Assembly: GCA_028571685.1 (NCBI GenBank)
Contig: CM053141.1
Span: 52,946,333-53,010,332, forward strand
DNA length: 64,000 nucleotides
From: Heterohyrax brucei
Lineage: Eukaryota; Chordata; Mammalia; Hyracoidea; Procaviidae
Reading direction: 5' to 3'
Shown: positions 1 through 14,400 of the stretch, in pieces
Layout of the letters: every line of letters begins with the position of its first letter
Position numbering within the stretch: the first letter of the stretch is position 1
Program-made: the position numbers and the translations under genes
The notes under the pieces: model-generated
Databases searched by the model: none
Seen by the model: only the letters and a program-made list of their open reading frames with translations
What the model was told of the DNA's origin: nothing

Positions 1-3000
1 CTTTCTCTTTTCTAAACGGAATACTTTTCTAATCTCAGCCAAACAACTATTGTTACTCTTTTTGATGACTTAAGAAGGCCCCTCCAATTTTCCTTGACCA
101 CCATATTCAAAAGCATGATTTTTTTTTTCCATTCATTTGCAATTTCTTCTGCTTTGAGAGCTGTACTCATGTTGCTATCTCACTGCTGGCATAATCCAAA
201 TTCCCTGGCACAGCACATCCCAAGCCCACGTCAGCAGATCTGCAATGGCTTGGTTACAGAACTATGAAGGCTCACATCATATGACATTACAGCCAACTAA
301 ATCGCTTTTTCAGGATTGGAAGAAATATACCATCAGGACCTAAAAGATATGCTTTATATTTTTGCATATACCATATGAGAATCCAAAGTCAGTGGCACTA
401 TATAGTGGTTTCCCATTACTATCATCAATGGCTTCTACAGCTCATAAAAATGCAAGTGTACAATAAATCCTCAGGCTGAGCCAAGAAGATGAAATAGCAC
501 ATTGTGCCACATTCTGAAGAGAGACATAAAATAATCTGAGTCCTGATATTTAAGTGAAAGTCAGCAGGATACTAGTTACAGGTAATAATACAATTTCAGA
601 TACAGTGATTTTTCTAAGCAATTGCATGTAGGGAAAGGGTTCTTAAATATGGCAAAGCACCAGTTTAGATACATTCAAATGAAAATGCACATCACATAAT
701 TATCCAGTGTTTTATACCTAAATTGAACATTCTGATAGTGAAGGCTACATATTTGTTGCATGTATGAATCTTATTATTACTATTATATTTTGATAACAGA
801 CCCTAACTAGACACTACAGAAAGTAATTTGTTAAGCTCAATCTTTACTTTATATTAATTTTTAATAAATTATAAGGTGGTAATATTATCTACAATTACAC
901 TGATTTTCATTTATTAACATGTATATTTAAACAAAGAGCAACACGTGCTACTGTCAAACCACAAAAGTTAATCACAGTCATTCTTTAAGCATTGCCAAAG
1001 CCAAGTGCCGTCGAGTCGGTGGGACTTAGTTTTATACATGGTAGATAGGATGTGTTTGGAGATTTTTGAATAGTTGGAAGTAAAACACATTTTAAATGCA
1101 GTTTATATAAAATGAGATAAACAAAACAGTATTTCTGATAGCATTAATCCTTAACATTTTTATAAATCATCATGTTTGATAGGATTTTGATTCATCATGT
1201 TTGACATTTTTTCCTATTTACAAAAGCACACTTGATTATCATTTTTTAAGTCTGCTAATTTGTTTACAAGCAGAAAGGTTATGTACTCTAGAAGTAACAT
1301 TGTCAACTTTGTGGCATTATCTCGTAATGTTAAATGATGTTATCAATGGTATATAATTATACACAAAGGATATTCTATATGCTTTTGATATCTTTCATAT
1401 ATATATGATGTGTACATATAATCAATAAGCAAAACCAGTTAAAACTGAGATACCTATTACCACTATCACGGCTGTTTGCTTTTAAAAACATTTTTTTCCC
1501 ATGTAGATCGAATTTTACATAATAAGGCATTCCAGATGCAAGTCAACAATAGATAATTGAGGAAACACAACAAGATAATTGTTGCGTTTTTCTTCTGTGG
1601 TGAACTCTTAAATCAACAAAGGAGCCGGCGCCTCTGGCTAATGAGCACACGTAGGTCCTGCTCCTGACAGCAAAGCACAGACATGTGTCTACGCTGTCAG
1701 TTCCTCTACTTTACATGCAAACAATTGCAGCCCGTGGTGAATAAAATAAACCTGAAATAAAATGTCAACTCATATTTGAAGGTATCTATATTTTGGAGGT
1801 GATCTTAGGAATGAATTCATACACCCAAACGTTCTGCATCAATTAACTGCTGTTATTTCCAGACACTGCCACCAATGCAAATGCATGGGGAATGCTGTCT
1901 CCCTTACAATATTCTGGAATGCAGGCAGTAAGAGAAAGTTGTCTTTCGAAGAAGGCAGAAAGGGTGATTTGACGGAAAATCTTATGCAATTAAGATGGTA
2001 CCTGATTCTTTCATTTCTACATTAGTATTCTGAATTTTAGGAGAAGCTGGGGAGACAGCGTATGACAGACAGGAGAAAGGGGACAATTTAGAACTGGAAG
2101 TTTATCTTCCCAAAGGACTGCATCTCTGCGACTGTTACTGGAGACTGCTTTCTTTGCTCCTCTGTTCTAGAAGGCGGAGGAATCTTCTCGATCCACAGCC
2201 TTGGGTGGCAGCCACGGACCCCCTTTTTCTAAATAATCAGCTCCACCAGCGATGGGATTCACCTTGACTTTCGCAGCCCAATTTGGGCCAACCAGCACAT
2301 GACCGAGGCCACCGAGGCCACCGAGGCCCTGGACCAGAAGGTGGGCGGTAGAGTCATACTAAGAAACTGAGTGACCTCTTAAAGTAGCTGCCCTTGTCAT
2401 CCCCCAAAGAAGAGAGATTTGCAGGATGTTGATTCTTCTCTTTACTCTAGCAGGACTTAGGAAGAGTGGGGAGTAGACTTGGCTCCCTTTTTCCACTTTC
2501 TGTCAGTTGGAATATGGAATAGGAAAAATGCCCTCCTGCTTCCTGGACCACCTGGGGGGTGGTCCAGCTAGAAGACGGGTACATTGGGAGGAAGCCGAAA
2601 AGACAGAGGTGTCTTTGTTTTGCACTTGTCTTACCCTAGACTCAGGCTGTGCTAATTTCCTAGTGACTTGTGTGTATTTGAAGGAGGGCGGGTGAAGTTC
2701 TTGGAAAGACTAGAAAAGTAGTCGCTGTGAGGCTTCTGAGCCCTAAACAGACCACGGCAGTAGAGTTCGTATGTCCCGACGCGAAACGACCCTGGGGTAG
2801 TACGGGGTGACCCTGGCGCGTCTGGATAGAAAGGGGTTCTTGACCCCTTCGGAGAGCAAGTTAGTAACTCAGTCTTGTTGATCAAAATGATGTTCTTTCT
2901 GAAACACATCCCCTGGGCCTTTTTCCTGTCTCGGTATTTGGCAGGGCAAAACCTCCTCTCTATCTGAAGTCGCAAAGAATTAATGAGTTTTCCTAACAGT

Positions 3001-5780
3001 ATGATCTGGAAGCATAGAAGGCTGTAAACACACACACACCCAAGCTCACCCTCCCTTTCGTTTAGGCGGATCGGGACAGGCGCGGCCTTCAGAATTGTCC
3101 CTAAAAGGCCGAACTGGCTAGGCATTTCCTGGAATTCTGAATGTTTTCTCCATCCCTGAAACCACTTTCTCTTCTACACTCAGAAGATGCCACCAAGAAT
3201 CTTTCCCTTTTCCTCCCTTAACACACCCTCCACCCTAGCACCTCTCAGCTACACCAAGCTGCCCTGACCCTCTGGGGCTACCAGTTTAATTCATAGAAAG
3301 CACTGTAACTCTTGACATCACCTCCGCAGCCCACGAGAACTCCAGCCCAGGACTCTTATTACCAGTCTGTTTTTCGAGAGACGGAAGAGAAGGTTATCTG
3401 AGGCATCCTGGTAAATTTCCGGGCTTCCAGCTCCCTCCCCTGCTTAGCTGGTGATTTTCTGCTGCTGCTGCTCCTCCCTTTCTTGACCTCCCTGCTAGGC
3501 ATCTTCGCCTCCCCTCCCCCTCTCGTCCCCAGTAAACCTCCAGCTCTCAACGCTCAACTCAGAGTTGCTGCTCCTCGGACAGGACTGCAGTGGAAAAAGA
3601 GTCGCCTGTTTCACAAAGAATGTCATTTCCTCAACTGTAATGCGTTGTTACCTCGCTCCAGGTTTCCCAAGAGCTCGGGTGGACCTGTGGGTGTTTTGCT
3701 AGACTCAGTGCAGACGGGGTAAATTTCAGTGGAACTGCCCAGAGCTTGGGAGATAAAAAGATTCGTTCGCTTCTCCAGAATTCAGCTACCCCCACGAGAA
3801 TCCGATACATTTCATGAAATCTTTGCCCAGTTCTGTGCATCCTAAGTCAGTACGTCTGAACACACTCTACTGACCCCATCCTGAGCTCCACCTGGAACTC
3901 CGGGTGGTTAAACTCTTCCCAGCTTGTTTTCCGAAACAAACAAACAAAACTCGGCCAACTGCTTTTGAGAAATCACAGTGAATACTTCTAGAAGAACAAT
4001 TTTAAAGGAACGGGGCAAATTTCTGTTCTTGGGTGGCAGAACTGTTCCCGGCAATGAGCTGAGGAAATAACGCCTTCACCAGAGTGACACAAGGTTTGCG
4101 GCTGTCGCTGGCAGCAGGGAATTCGGTCTCTACTGAGAAGCCAGCAACAGACCGCACACCCGAACGCCGTCACTGGGCTGCCGTCTGCCAGTAAAGAAGA
4201 CCAGGAGCGTGGGGACAGCAACAACTACCCCAACTCAGAAACTGAAGGCTGAGAAGCTTTGCAAGCAAAGTAAATTCTTGCTAATCTCCCCAGATTGTTT
4301 TAACTGGTTAATAAAGCAACTGACACTCAACAAAACCACATTAGCAGCAGGAGTCCTGGGCAATAAAACCACAACCACAACTGAACTTTTCTTGTTGTTA
4401 ACTGCCTTTATTATCATTGCTTAACATTAAAACAGAAAAAGAAGTCCATTTCATACTCAAGAGTGCTTGCTGAAAGACCTTTTTTTCTTTGAAATGAGAA
4501 CACAGATTTTTCTTGCTTGACTCTCAGTAAGTCATCATCACCAAAAACTGGAATAGAGGAAATTTAACTACCAAAGACTCATAACCCATTCCTGATGGAA
4601 TGTAAAGGGTTAATGGTGACTCCCTTCAAATGCATATAATTTTATCTGACCCTTGGATGTGATGAAAGATTCTGATGGTTTGTGCAGCCCTCTTCTGCAT
4701 GTTTAGAGACTACACAGAAAAAGTAAAAACAACAAAAAAGGATAATGGAATACACTTGATTCCTCCTTACAGAGTAAATGCCTTCATATCTCATTTTGAC
4801 TCCCATATCGTTTCTACGTATCAGAAAATATTTTGTTTTTTGTTTTTCTTAATCTGAATACCTTACTCATTGAAACTGGCAGCCCAATTATTCTACGTCT
4901 CATTCAAACCTGATTCTGATGTGGGCTAAACATAAGAGTGTAAGATCCCAGAAAGCAATGAGCAAATTCATAGCTCAGAGATGGCTGAACAGAATCCTCC
5001 TTTCCTTCCCAATCTTAGTTTATTTCAGAGGGGATATGTTTCTCACTTGCTGAATATAATTTCCCAAAGAACCAACTTAAAGTTCACTTATTATCTTCCA
5101 GAGTTTTAAAGGTCTCATTTTATTTGAAAATTTCAGTTAAAACATACCTAACTTTTTGAAACATAGTTTAAGAAGATCTTTGTTCAAGAATCTGTATCTT
5201 GCAATACTTTTGATGTGGAATGTCTCAATCTTGCAGAGGAAGCAGGCAACGACACACAAAAATGCCAGCAAAAAAGGCCACCAGGAGGTTCGGGTCTAAC
5301 AACTGCTTTTTTGAAAGGTGTGTAGAAGTGCACATGGGTAGACACCACACACTCAGATGGAATTTATTAATTCATAGTGGCTTTTACATTCAACATTGTA
5401 ACGTGTCTTAGGGTGGCCTGGAGGTGGTGGGAATTGTCTTTACTAATTATTCATTTTCTTTTCTATCTTCAGTAGAGGAGCACGAAGCTGGGAATTCATG
5501 ACTGCCGTTTTTAAGGATAATTTTTTGACCTATCAGAATATACAAAGGTCCAATTGTGAGTCCTTATTTGACAGAACGTCTAATCCTCCCTTTGAACACA
5601 AGAGGTCGCTCCTGTGATCAAGTTGTGGGGGGTATCCTTAATCACAGCTTGATGTATTCTATACAAATATTTAATTATTTTTACAAATATATTTGGTTCA
5701 ATAAGCTAAGGGGAATGATCAGTAATCCATTTGAACTTCAGGGTGAAGTGAAAGAATAATGCCTGTTCTCCCAACTTTTA
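1..5780. other. Upstream intergenic DNA, no gene seen
   Basis: AT-rich, largely unique sequence. Small open frames here are short, lack domains and look like chance. A GC-richer patch at about 2170-3130 holds three tandem copies of CCGAGGCCA near 2303-2329. The only recognisable transposon piece is the tiny fragment at 994-1019. Enhancers are plausible next to a developmental gene but cannot be assigned by eye. Confidence 0.7.
994..1019 (-). mobile_element. Ultra-short RTE/AfroSINE 3'-end fragment
   Basis: Contains AAGTGCCGTCGAGTCGG preceded by a CCAAAGCC tail, which is the reverse complement of the terminal bases of the afrotherian RTE/SINE 3' end. Only about 26 bp are present, implying extreme 5' truncation. 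Confidence 0.7.
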
Positions 5781-5784
5781 AATA

Positions 5785-5842
5785 TAAATATGTATATATA
5801 TGTATATGTGTGTGTGTGTGTATATATATGTATATATAAATT
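5785..5842. repeat. (TA/TG)n microsatellite
   Basis: Alternating purine-pyrimidine run of TATATG and TGTGTG units; a simple repeat. Confidence 0.95.
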
Positions 5843-7539
5843 AGTAATAGCCACATAAAACTCCAGAGGACATCCATCATGGAAGAACATAACTGTAAGA
5901 TTCCCTCAAATTTTTCTCTGTGGGGTGGGCAGGTTATTTTCTGCACCAAGCTTTGCCTCTGTCAGTTTACGGACTTATTTGAAAAATATTTGTTTATAAT
6001 AATGGCATGGGCTGGAAACAGGAAAACACCATTATGATAAAATTGCCCATTACTAAAGGCTTTTCCCTAAACCACATGCCAGCTTATCCCTTTGGAATTG
6101 CTATCACTGACAATAATTCTTTCAAACAGTTTATTGGTTTAGGGGGTATAACATACCATACTGTTTTGTGTTTCTGGATTGGAGAAAGATGGATAATGAA
6201 GGCACTTTGTGAATCTCAAATATAAACTCATCAGGCTTCTGGTAGTTTCTGGTGTCTAATTCCATGTTGTAAGGGTGGCTTGATGGGATATTATTGGCTA
6301 AAATCCTGTATTTACTTTCTTGGTATCTTTTTTTTTGCTACTATGTTCACCTTGGTTCTCTAGCTGGAAAATGTGCCCACTTAGTGGGAAGACTTCCTCG
6401 CGTTGTGATTATCAGCATCAGGTTTGCAAAAGCAACTTGACAAAAAGCTCCATGCATGTAATACCAAAGGTTAGAAACTTAAAGGCCAACAATCAGTTTA
6501 TCAACTTATGGCTATACAGTTTTCGATTTCACATCAGCACTCCGAAATAACATAATCAAAATGGAAAGTGTGAGACTGTTAGAAATTTTCCTTGAAGGAA
6601 AATTAAAAAAGCGTTCTTGGGAAGCCCCAGGTAGACCATAAGGAAACTCACGCATCTTAGCTTCTCATTGCCCTCTGGAGAGGCATATGGTTCAAACGGA
6701 GCCACCGATGCGGATGGAGGGCGCACCGCTCTTATCAAAGGCTAGATCTGATGAAAGATACAAAGAAAGGAGTTTCCTAACTCACAAAGCTTTCTCTGGC
6801 AACAAGATACCGAGGTTAAGCCTTCTATGGCTTGGTTTTGTGGGCCTTTTTAGATATAACTGGCAGTCGCATTAGATAAGGAAAAGCTATCTAGAAGGTT
6901 TGGGAGAGGTGTGGGTGTATTTCGTGGCCTTCCCGTGACTTTGCCTTTGGGAGACTGGAACAGACGATGGGGGCACATACGAAAATCATTGAAAAAAGAT
7001 TACCGGCGACTTGCAGCGAACTCTCTTCTCTCTCCAAGTACTTTCCCAGGAGAAAAGGATCGGTTGTCCACAACCGGTGAACAGAAATACGGATTTTGCT
7101 GTTCTCCTGTTTCAGACTCCTTACCTACTCACCTCCTTAGACTAAACCACTTTTAAAATTCTATAAAGAGAGATACTAAGATTTTTCTCTCTAAGTACCC
7201 AGACACCACTAACTAATTGCCCAGAAACAAAGGGTGGGACACCAGCAGAGAAAGGAGCTGAACGGGATCTACTGGCTTCACCAACTTGACCCTATTGTCA
7301 GAATATTTTGCTCTTCAGCTTGGGGTTTGAAGTTCACTTCCTAATTCCAGAGCTGAACTACGAAACCGACCACGCGGGTCGGAAAGAGAGAGAAGCAGTC
7401 CACGGAGTTAACAAGATTTTACCTGTGTTTCCAACCTGATTCTCCAGCTAAGGCAAGAAGCATCCCTTTTCTCCCAACCCACGTTTTTGGGGATCTGAGA
7501 TCGGGGATACAGGGATAGCAGTCAGCGAGCAACTCCCTT
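5843..7539. other. Upstream flank of ISL1, no gene seen
   Basis: Unique-looking sequence between the microsatellite and the CpG-rich promoter. No interspersed repeat or coding gene recognised. Confidence 0.7.
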
Positions 7540-8460
7540 GGGTTTAATTATCTCCATTTTCGATTCTTCTTCCCTAAGAAGCTCCCAGCGCAGCGCGGAC
7601 AGCCAGTTCGGGAACTCACCCTCCCCGGCAGCCAAGAAGAGCCAGGCCCGGGGCTGTGCGTCAACGCGCGGGACCAAATCGAAGCAAACTGCCTAGTCCA
7701 CGTTCCCTCTTTGCCTAGATCCCGGGAGTACCACGTCAACAGGAAGACCTACCCAACAGACACTTGCTACCGGCGGCAGAAAAGTGAGCCCCGCGCGCAC
7801 TGCGGTTAGCTGGACTGCCGGGACCCCAGGAGCACAAGGCGGAGAGGAGGCGAGGGCGCAGGCAGTGCGGCCGGGAAGGAACAGGGAGTGGTGGGAGAAG
7901 AGAGGAGGAGGAGAAAAGGAAAAAAAAAAAGTTAAAGGAAAGCCTAAAGCCCCAGCAGCTCCGACGGAGCATCCGGGGAGTGCGGCCTGAGCCCCGGAGC
8001 AAGTTGTCTCAGGAGCCCTAATCCTCTCCCTCGGGCTCGCAGAGCGGTCAGTGGCGCACAGAGGCAGCGAGGCTGAAATATGATAATCAGAACAGCTGCG
8101 CCCCGCGCCCCGCAGCCAATGGGCGCAGCGCTCGGCTGACGTCCCCGCGCGCTGCGTCAGACCAATGGCGATGGAGCTGAGTTGGAGCAGAGAAGTTTGA
8201 GTAAGAGATAAGGAAGAGAGGTGCCCGAGCCGCGCCGAGTCCGCCGCCGCCGCAGCGCCTCTGCTCCGCCAACTCCGCCGGCTTAAATTGGACTCCCTGA
8301 TCCGCGAGGGCGCGGCGCAGCCAGGCAGCGGCTCTCTCAGCCTTGGCAACCCCAGGGGCCACTGTTTCCCACTTAGCCACAGCTCCAGCCTCCTCTCTGT
8401 GGGCTGTTCACCAACAGTACAACCACCATTTCACTGTGGACATTACTCCCTCTTACAGAT
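7540..8460 (+). promoter_or_regulatory. ISL1: ISL1 CpG-rich promoter and 5' UTR
   Basis: GC- and CpG-rich sequence directly upstream of the ISL1 start. Two forward CCAAT boxes lie at 8116-8120 and 8162-8166, a CRE-like TGACGT at 8137-8142, and a GATA-type motif (AGATAAGG) near 8205. No TATA box is obvious. Transcription probably starts around 8170-8250, just before a CCG-repeat stretch at about 8240-8280; that start is inferred, not seen. The leader from about 8290 to 8460 matches my memory of the mammalian ISL1 5' UTR and appears continuous with exon 1. Confidence 0.75.
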
Positions 8461-8488
8461 ATGGGAGACATGGGAGATCCACCAAAAA
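8461..8488 (+). CDS. ISL1: ISL1 coding exon 1
   Basis: Encodes MGDMGDPPK plus the first base of the next codon, followed by donor GTAAGAG at 8489. This very short first coding exon is typical of ISL1. Confidence 0.95.
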
Positions 8489-11400
8489 GTAAGAGGTTAT
8501 TTTACCTTGTGGGGCTCGGTGTGCTGTTCTTGTGCGGGGGTCTCTCTCAGGCACGGGTGCCCAGAGCTCTTCGGAGTTGCAGTTGTCGCCTGGAGAGAGA
8601 GAAAAGGTGGCTTTTTCTTGTTGCCGCCACGCCTGCATGCTTGCTGTCGGTTCTCATCTTCGGGAAACTGATCGTACCTTGTGTTTGAATTCGCCTGTGT
8701 GCCCTCCAGAACCCCTAGCTTTCTGGTGCTAAGCGGTGGTTTCCTCCTAGGGAATCCTGACTTCTCGGAGGAGGTGATTATGTTGCAAAGGTCTGCCTGC
8801 ACATACAATACCCGGAGATGCAAGTTAGTATTAGACTTGCAAAAGAGAACGAGTGACAACTGTATTGATGTCTGCTCTTTCTAACAATATCCAGTCCTAT
8901 ATGCTATTTAAGAGCGTGCTTCGTGGAAAATACAGACGTCCCTGCGTTCACTTAACGCTTGTAGTCAAAACCTTTTCTTTGACTTGACTTATCCATAATT
9001 TTTCCCAATGATTATGGCAAAGAGGAAGGGGGGGGAAGAAATACAAAATGAGCGGGCTTGATTGCGTGCTAGGCTTACAAATGTAGACTATTCAAATCGG
9101 CATTTTACATATATTCCACCTCCTTTTTAAAATGAGTTGAGGTTTTGATGGCACACTTCAATTACCATCCTAAAGTGCAATACTCTTTTTAAAAAAAAAG
9201 GGGGGGGACACCCTCCCAGAGAACACCCTATAAGAGAACGACACTAAAAGTGTGTTTATCTCTGTAGGAAGTAAACGGTTAGTCAATCATGTATTTATTT
9301 TCATTTCAGAAAAACGTCTGATTTCCCTGTGTGTTGGTTGCGGCAATCAAATTCACGATCAGTATATTCTGAGGGTTTCTCCGGATTTGGAATGGCATGC
9401 GGCATGTTTGAAATGTGCGGAGTGTAATCAGTATTTGGACGAGAGCTGTACGTGCTTTGTTAGGGATGGGAAAACCTACTGTAAAAGAGATTATATCAGG
9501 TACGCCATTTATACTGCTTCCTTAATTTTGTGAACTATCCTTGTATCTCCCACTCCTTATTTATTAGTGTGGCTCTTTTTGCAGAGTTTGCATTAGTGGG
9601 GTCCACGATGTAAAGTTGCCCTGTGTGTTCCATAAATTAAACAGTGCTCTTCATTTTACTTTTTAGGGAAAAAAGACAGTAGTTTTCATGAATTGTGTGA
9701 TATTAAGGCTTTCTGAAATACTCTTAGAAAGTGTGATGTTCACATTATTTTCCCATTGCCATCTCCCTCTTGCAATTTTTTTTAAAAAGATGGATAGTTT
9801 TGGGTTTCTGAAGTTTTAATAAGGAGAACTTAAGAAAGGTCAGTTTTTATTGTATACTTCAGTGTTTTTAATTTTTATACTCTATTAGTAATTTACAGAT
9901 TATTTAGAAGTATCAATGCTTTAGGTGAAATAAAAGTTTGACCTAAGCACTTTGAAATGGCCAGTAGCAGCACTGTCTCCTACTTGTCTGGTAACAACTC
10001 CTTCCTGGGAAATAAAATAAAATAAAAGGGCCAAATATTGCCGCAAAAAGAGCAGAAATTTAATCTTTTTAAATATTAACCCTTTAGTGACATCCGACTG
10101 TCTTTTCTTTCTTATCTTATCTGAGCTGATGAATTAGAGGGAGCAGATCAAATTGCCCATCATCTGTCTACGAACAATTGGTATATTTAGTTAATTGAAC
10201 AGCTTCCTTTCTCACATTAAAATCTGGTAACTGATAAAATGAGTGAATTGCCCATACTGACAAGACTAAAAACCACATAGGAACTTTTTGAGGGTTTTTT
10301 TTTTTTTTTTTTTTTTAAATGTACTCTGTATCTAAACTCCATGCTTTGTTACTCTTCTCTCTAGTTTTCTCTGACCTGTGTATATATGTGAGAAACTTCT
10401 TTCTCTGTCTTAGGAAGCCAGTGTAATTTCCTTGGGAAAATTGCTGGTTTTAATAACACAAAGAAGAGATATCACCTTTACCATTATTTATGTGATAAAT
10501 GATAGCAAAACATTTTTTTAAAACAAACAAACCCAGTAACTGCGAATAAGTAATTGGCTTCTGTAAATCACAGGATTTATGTATCTGGGAACCTGTATTT
10601 AGTCAAGATTTAAATATGCAGTTACCATGTTCTCATGCTCACTATCCAGCCTTTTTACTTCTTACTTTAAAATCATGAAGTGGGCAGGGTAATTTTTATA
10701 GACAAAATTGAACAGTGGGAGAAATGGTTTTTGTTTGTTTTTAATTCTTGGTGATGGGAGGTAGGAAGAGTAAGAGGAAGGAGGGCAGTTGGGGTACCTG
10801 AGGAAGGGGGGAGGGATTTTCTAAATTGTTTGGTCACAGGCAAAGTAAAGTCCTCATCCTATGAAATAGAAGATCTCACATTGAGTAGGCGGAGGGAGGA
10901 AAAACTTTTGAATCTACCTTCTAACCTCTGACAAAGGAGCCGATTTCATTGTTGACTTGATTGGTGTGTGAACTCCGGTTTCTGGAGGGGGAGAGCTCAC
11001 TTGGTGCCTCCTGAGTATCTGTACTCCTGCAGGGATGGTGCTTAGCTCTTAACTGCAAGCAGACCTTCATGTGTCTAATTCTCAGTACACACATTGTAGG
11101 GCACCCTTCTTTTTACCTTCTCTCCACTCTCAATCTGTTCTGTTTTATAAATGCTGTAGTTATAAGAGCAGCACACAGAGACCTGCTTAATTTCCCAGTG
11201 ACTTTCACCTCTAGGGCTGGGCTGGGCTGGGGATATCTTCCCCTGTCTCTGTCTCTCCTTTCCAAGAATGCCACCATCTTCTGTTATTAGGAGCAGAGAG
11301 GGGCCAGGGCAGTGGAGACTAAATGGAACCTACAAGGGTTGTCCTTTTGTGAGGAAAGGTCAGCAGTGAGGAAGAACCTTCAGAAAGAGATCTTGCCATT

Positions 11401-14400
11401 TTTTGAGACTGGTCATGACTCTCCAACAAGCGGAAACAGAGGCAGATGCTCCAGCAACTTGAAAAAGATGAAAGGAGCTGAGGCAGATTTTTAACAACAA
11501 ACCAGTACAAGAAAAACAGACAGGAAACTTTCCGTTAACATTGTTGCCTGAGGAAAACTCCTTAGCTGGAGGAGAAACCAGAATGCGCTTGTTTTGCAGA
11601 AGGGGATCTGGAAACCTTCAGAGGTTTCATTTTCTGTTATTCTGCTTGCCCATTTGTTTGCAAACTCAGTAGGGTAAAAATCCTGTTCTCTAACCTGTAT
11701 TTCCCCCTCTTTGGAAGAAGGACTTTTTTGCTATAGCATCAGACACATTTCTTGCTTCAGAAATTGGGAGACAAGAAAAGAAAAGTATGGGGTCAGCAGC
11801 CGTAGAGACCCCTGGTCTCCTGCTAAGAGCTGGAGGGGCAACCTTGGGGCTGGTCACCAGAGCAACAGCCTGCGTTTTGACCCAATGGATACATTTTCCT
11901 TGTTTGAGGCAGGGTGTTCTCAACTAAGGGGTACCACGGGAGACAGAGAGAGGTTCATCTCAGAGAAGAGGTAGTGAAAGAAAAGGAAAGAAGGAGGAAG
12001 AAAGGGTAAAAGCTAGAGAGGGAAACCTGATCATGTCCATTATCTCCCCTCCTGCTGCCCGCCCCCACCCCCCATTTCCAGCTTCTGCCTTCTAGTGCTT
12101 TTTTCAGTGTCTCAAGACATCGGGCAGCCTGGTAGCCAACGATCTTGGGAAGAAGCGGTGCACACCTGCAGTGACCCCTTCTCCCTGTGCTTCTCTCCCC
12201 GCTTGGGCCTGGCCCCGACACAGGTTGTATGGGATCAAATGCGCCAAGTGCAGCATCGGCTTCAGCAAGAACGACTTCGTGATGCGCGCCCGCTCCAAGG
12301 TGTACCACATCGAGTGTTTCCGCTGCGTGGCCTGTAGTCGCCAGCTCATTCCTGGGGACGAATTCGCGCTGCGGGAAGATGGGCTTTTTTGCCGCGCAGA
12401 CCACGACGTGGTGGAGAGGGCCAGCCTGGGCGCTGGTGACCCCCTCAGCCCCTTGCATCCGGCTCGGCCGCTGCAAATGGCAGGTACTCCTCAGTCCCTA
12501 GGGAGGCCTGGCGCAGGGAGACCGGTGCCCAGCTAGGCCACTACTGCCCCTGCCTCCCCACCGGTGGCTGCAACAGCTCTGGTGGCCACAGGGTAGACTC
12601 GCCGGCGGTGGCAGCGGCAGTGGCCGGCAGTTAAATGAACTGTTCTGTGTGCTGTTGGCGCTGTGCTTCGCCCTTTTGCAGCAGGGTTCAATGTATTTGA
12701 TGCCTCCTTTGACTTCCCCAGTATAGGTCCATGTGTCTCTATATGGGTACACACGAACGTACACTTGCGTACACATGTATGCACATGCCTAAACAGTACT
12801 CCTAGTTCACCTTGGCCTCCAAAAATGGCTTACTGAAAATGAGCTTCACCTCCCCGGCAAGCCTTCTGCCTGCTGCTGCCTAATTAAAGGGGTGGAGCCC
12901 TGGGGCCCCTGGAACTTCCTCCTTTAACCCAATGCAGGAAGCTTAGGTGGCCTTAAGTCATTTAGTCTTCCAAATCCTTTCTTGTTGAGAACCGTTCCAG
13001 ACTACAAAACATATTTTAAATTTATTTTTATCCTTTTTGTGAGAGAACTGGGCTCGAAAAGATAGTCTTTGTAACTGCAGGCCACTACACAGAGCTGTAA
13101 TTGAAGACTGTCCACAAGTTAATCTGCAGTAATTGCCATTTAAAAGGAATCTGCCTTTTTAAGCCATTTATTCTGTGTGATTTGGTGAAAATTTCATCTT
13201 CAGGCCTGTCATTGTAACTCTAAACTGACTTCTTGGTGTTGGCCTGGCAGTAAGAAACCCTGAAAGCTGCAAGGTTTGTACCTTACAGATGGAAGGGCCC
13301 TTTCCCCAGTAAAGGGAGGAAAGCAAACAAGCTTGGCCGAGACTGAGGCCTGGGTAAGAAGGCAGAAAGGGTTCCCAGACTCGTCTACTGGCATGAGTGG
13401 ATCTGCCCTCAGTGCAGTTGTAAAGTATCCGTTCACACCAAACACTGGAAGTCAGGCAGCGTTGCCGCCCTGTTCTGCTTAGTAAAAGCTGTAAGAATTT
13501 GTCCTGGAGGATTTGTGACCCGCTTGCACAGGGGCAGAGCCAGAGGTGGCAGCTCCTGTCCTGTAAAGTCTGTGTGCGGCCTTCACCCAGCTTGTGGGAA
13601 ACCCAGATGAGCCAGAAATAGGGAGATGGAGGTGGGGGTGGGGGGCAGACACAGAATCCTTCCCGGCAGTCGTTTATCTGGAGCCTAAACAGCTCAGTAG
13701 CCTTTCAGTTTTCCTTTGCTTTGTGTTAGGCCACCTCAGGAACATCTGCTAGATTTATTGCTAAAAAAAAAGATCAGGAACTGCAGAGAGGACCCAATGA
13801 TGGAGTTTCATGAGCTCCTTGACATGACTGCCCTCTGGACTGAAGTTCAAGGCTTTCCTCTAGAATTGTATTCCTGCCCATTGCAGACAACCCAGCTTGT
13901 GTAGTGGCTGCTGACAACACTGGACACTGGCATGTGTGCCGTTTTCTTCCCTAGTACCTTTGGGAGGGGGATGCTTTCTCCAAGAGAAAATGCTGTTTCT
14001 GGAGGCTCTAGAAAATAGGGGGTGCTGGGTGTAACCAAGGCCAGGGCTGATTTGAGGAAAAGTGGGAGAGAGGAGGGACAGTGCTGAAAATGCCACTGCC
14101 GCTGCTGCTTCTGCTTGAAACTGGGGAACAGGCAAGATGCGCTACATCGTTGTCGCTTTACTGACACAAGCAGGGGCAGGGGCTGGTATCCTGGCCCAGG
14201 TTACTCACCATTGACCTCTGCAGATTAGAATACGGTATTTTTAGTCTCCCTTTTGTTCCCCTTGTACTCCTCTGTCGCCCCCTGCTTTGACAGTGGAAGC
14301 TGCAAAGCACCGTTCTTGTCCGGCGCGGCGGGGTGGCGGGCGGGTGGCTGGCCGGTGTTCAGCGCTTCCCTTCCCCGGCAGCCGAGCCCATCTCTGCGAG

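Noticed and set aside
994-1019. Reading the tiny fragments as tailless retropseudogenes made of a SINE 5' end
   Set aside because: In the longer copies this motif is at the 3' terminus (seen in antisense), so ordinary 5' truncation explains them better.
7693-8349. 218-codon open frame on the minus strand over the ISL1 promoter
   Set aside because: It lies in CpG-rich promoter DNA, has low-complexity Ser/Ala/Arg content and no domain; overlapping frames on both strands are expected from base composition.
8452-8460. Splice-acceptor-like CTTACAG just before the ISL1 ATG
   Set aside because: The upstream leader matches what I recall of the continuous ISL1 5' UTR, and no clear paired donor was identified; could be rechecked with RNA-seq.
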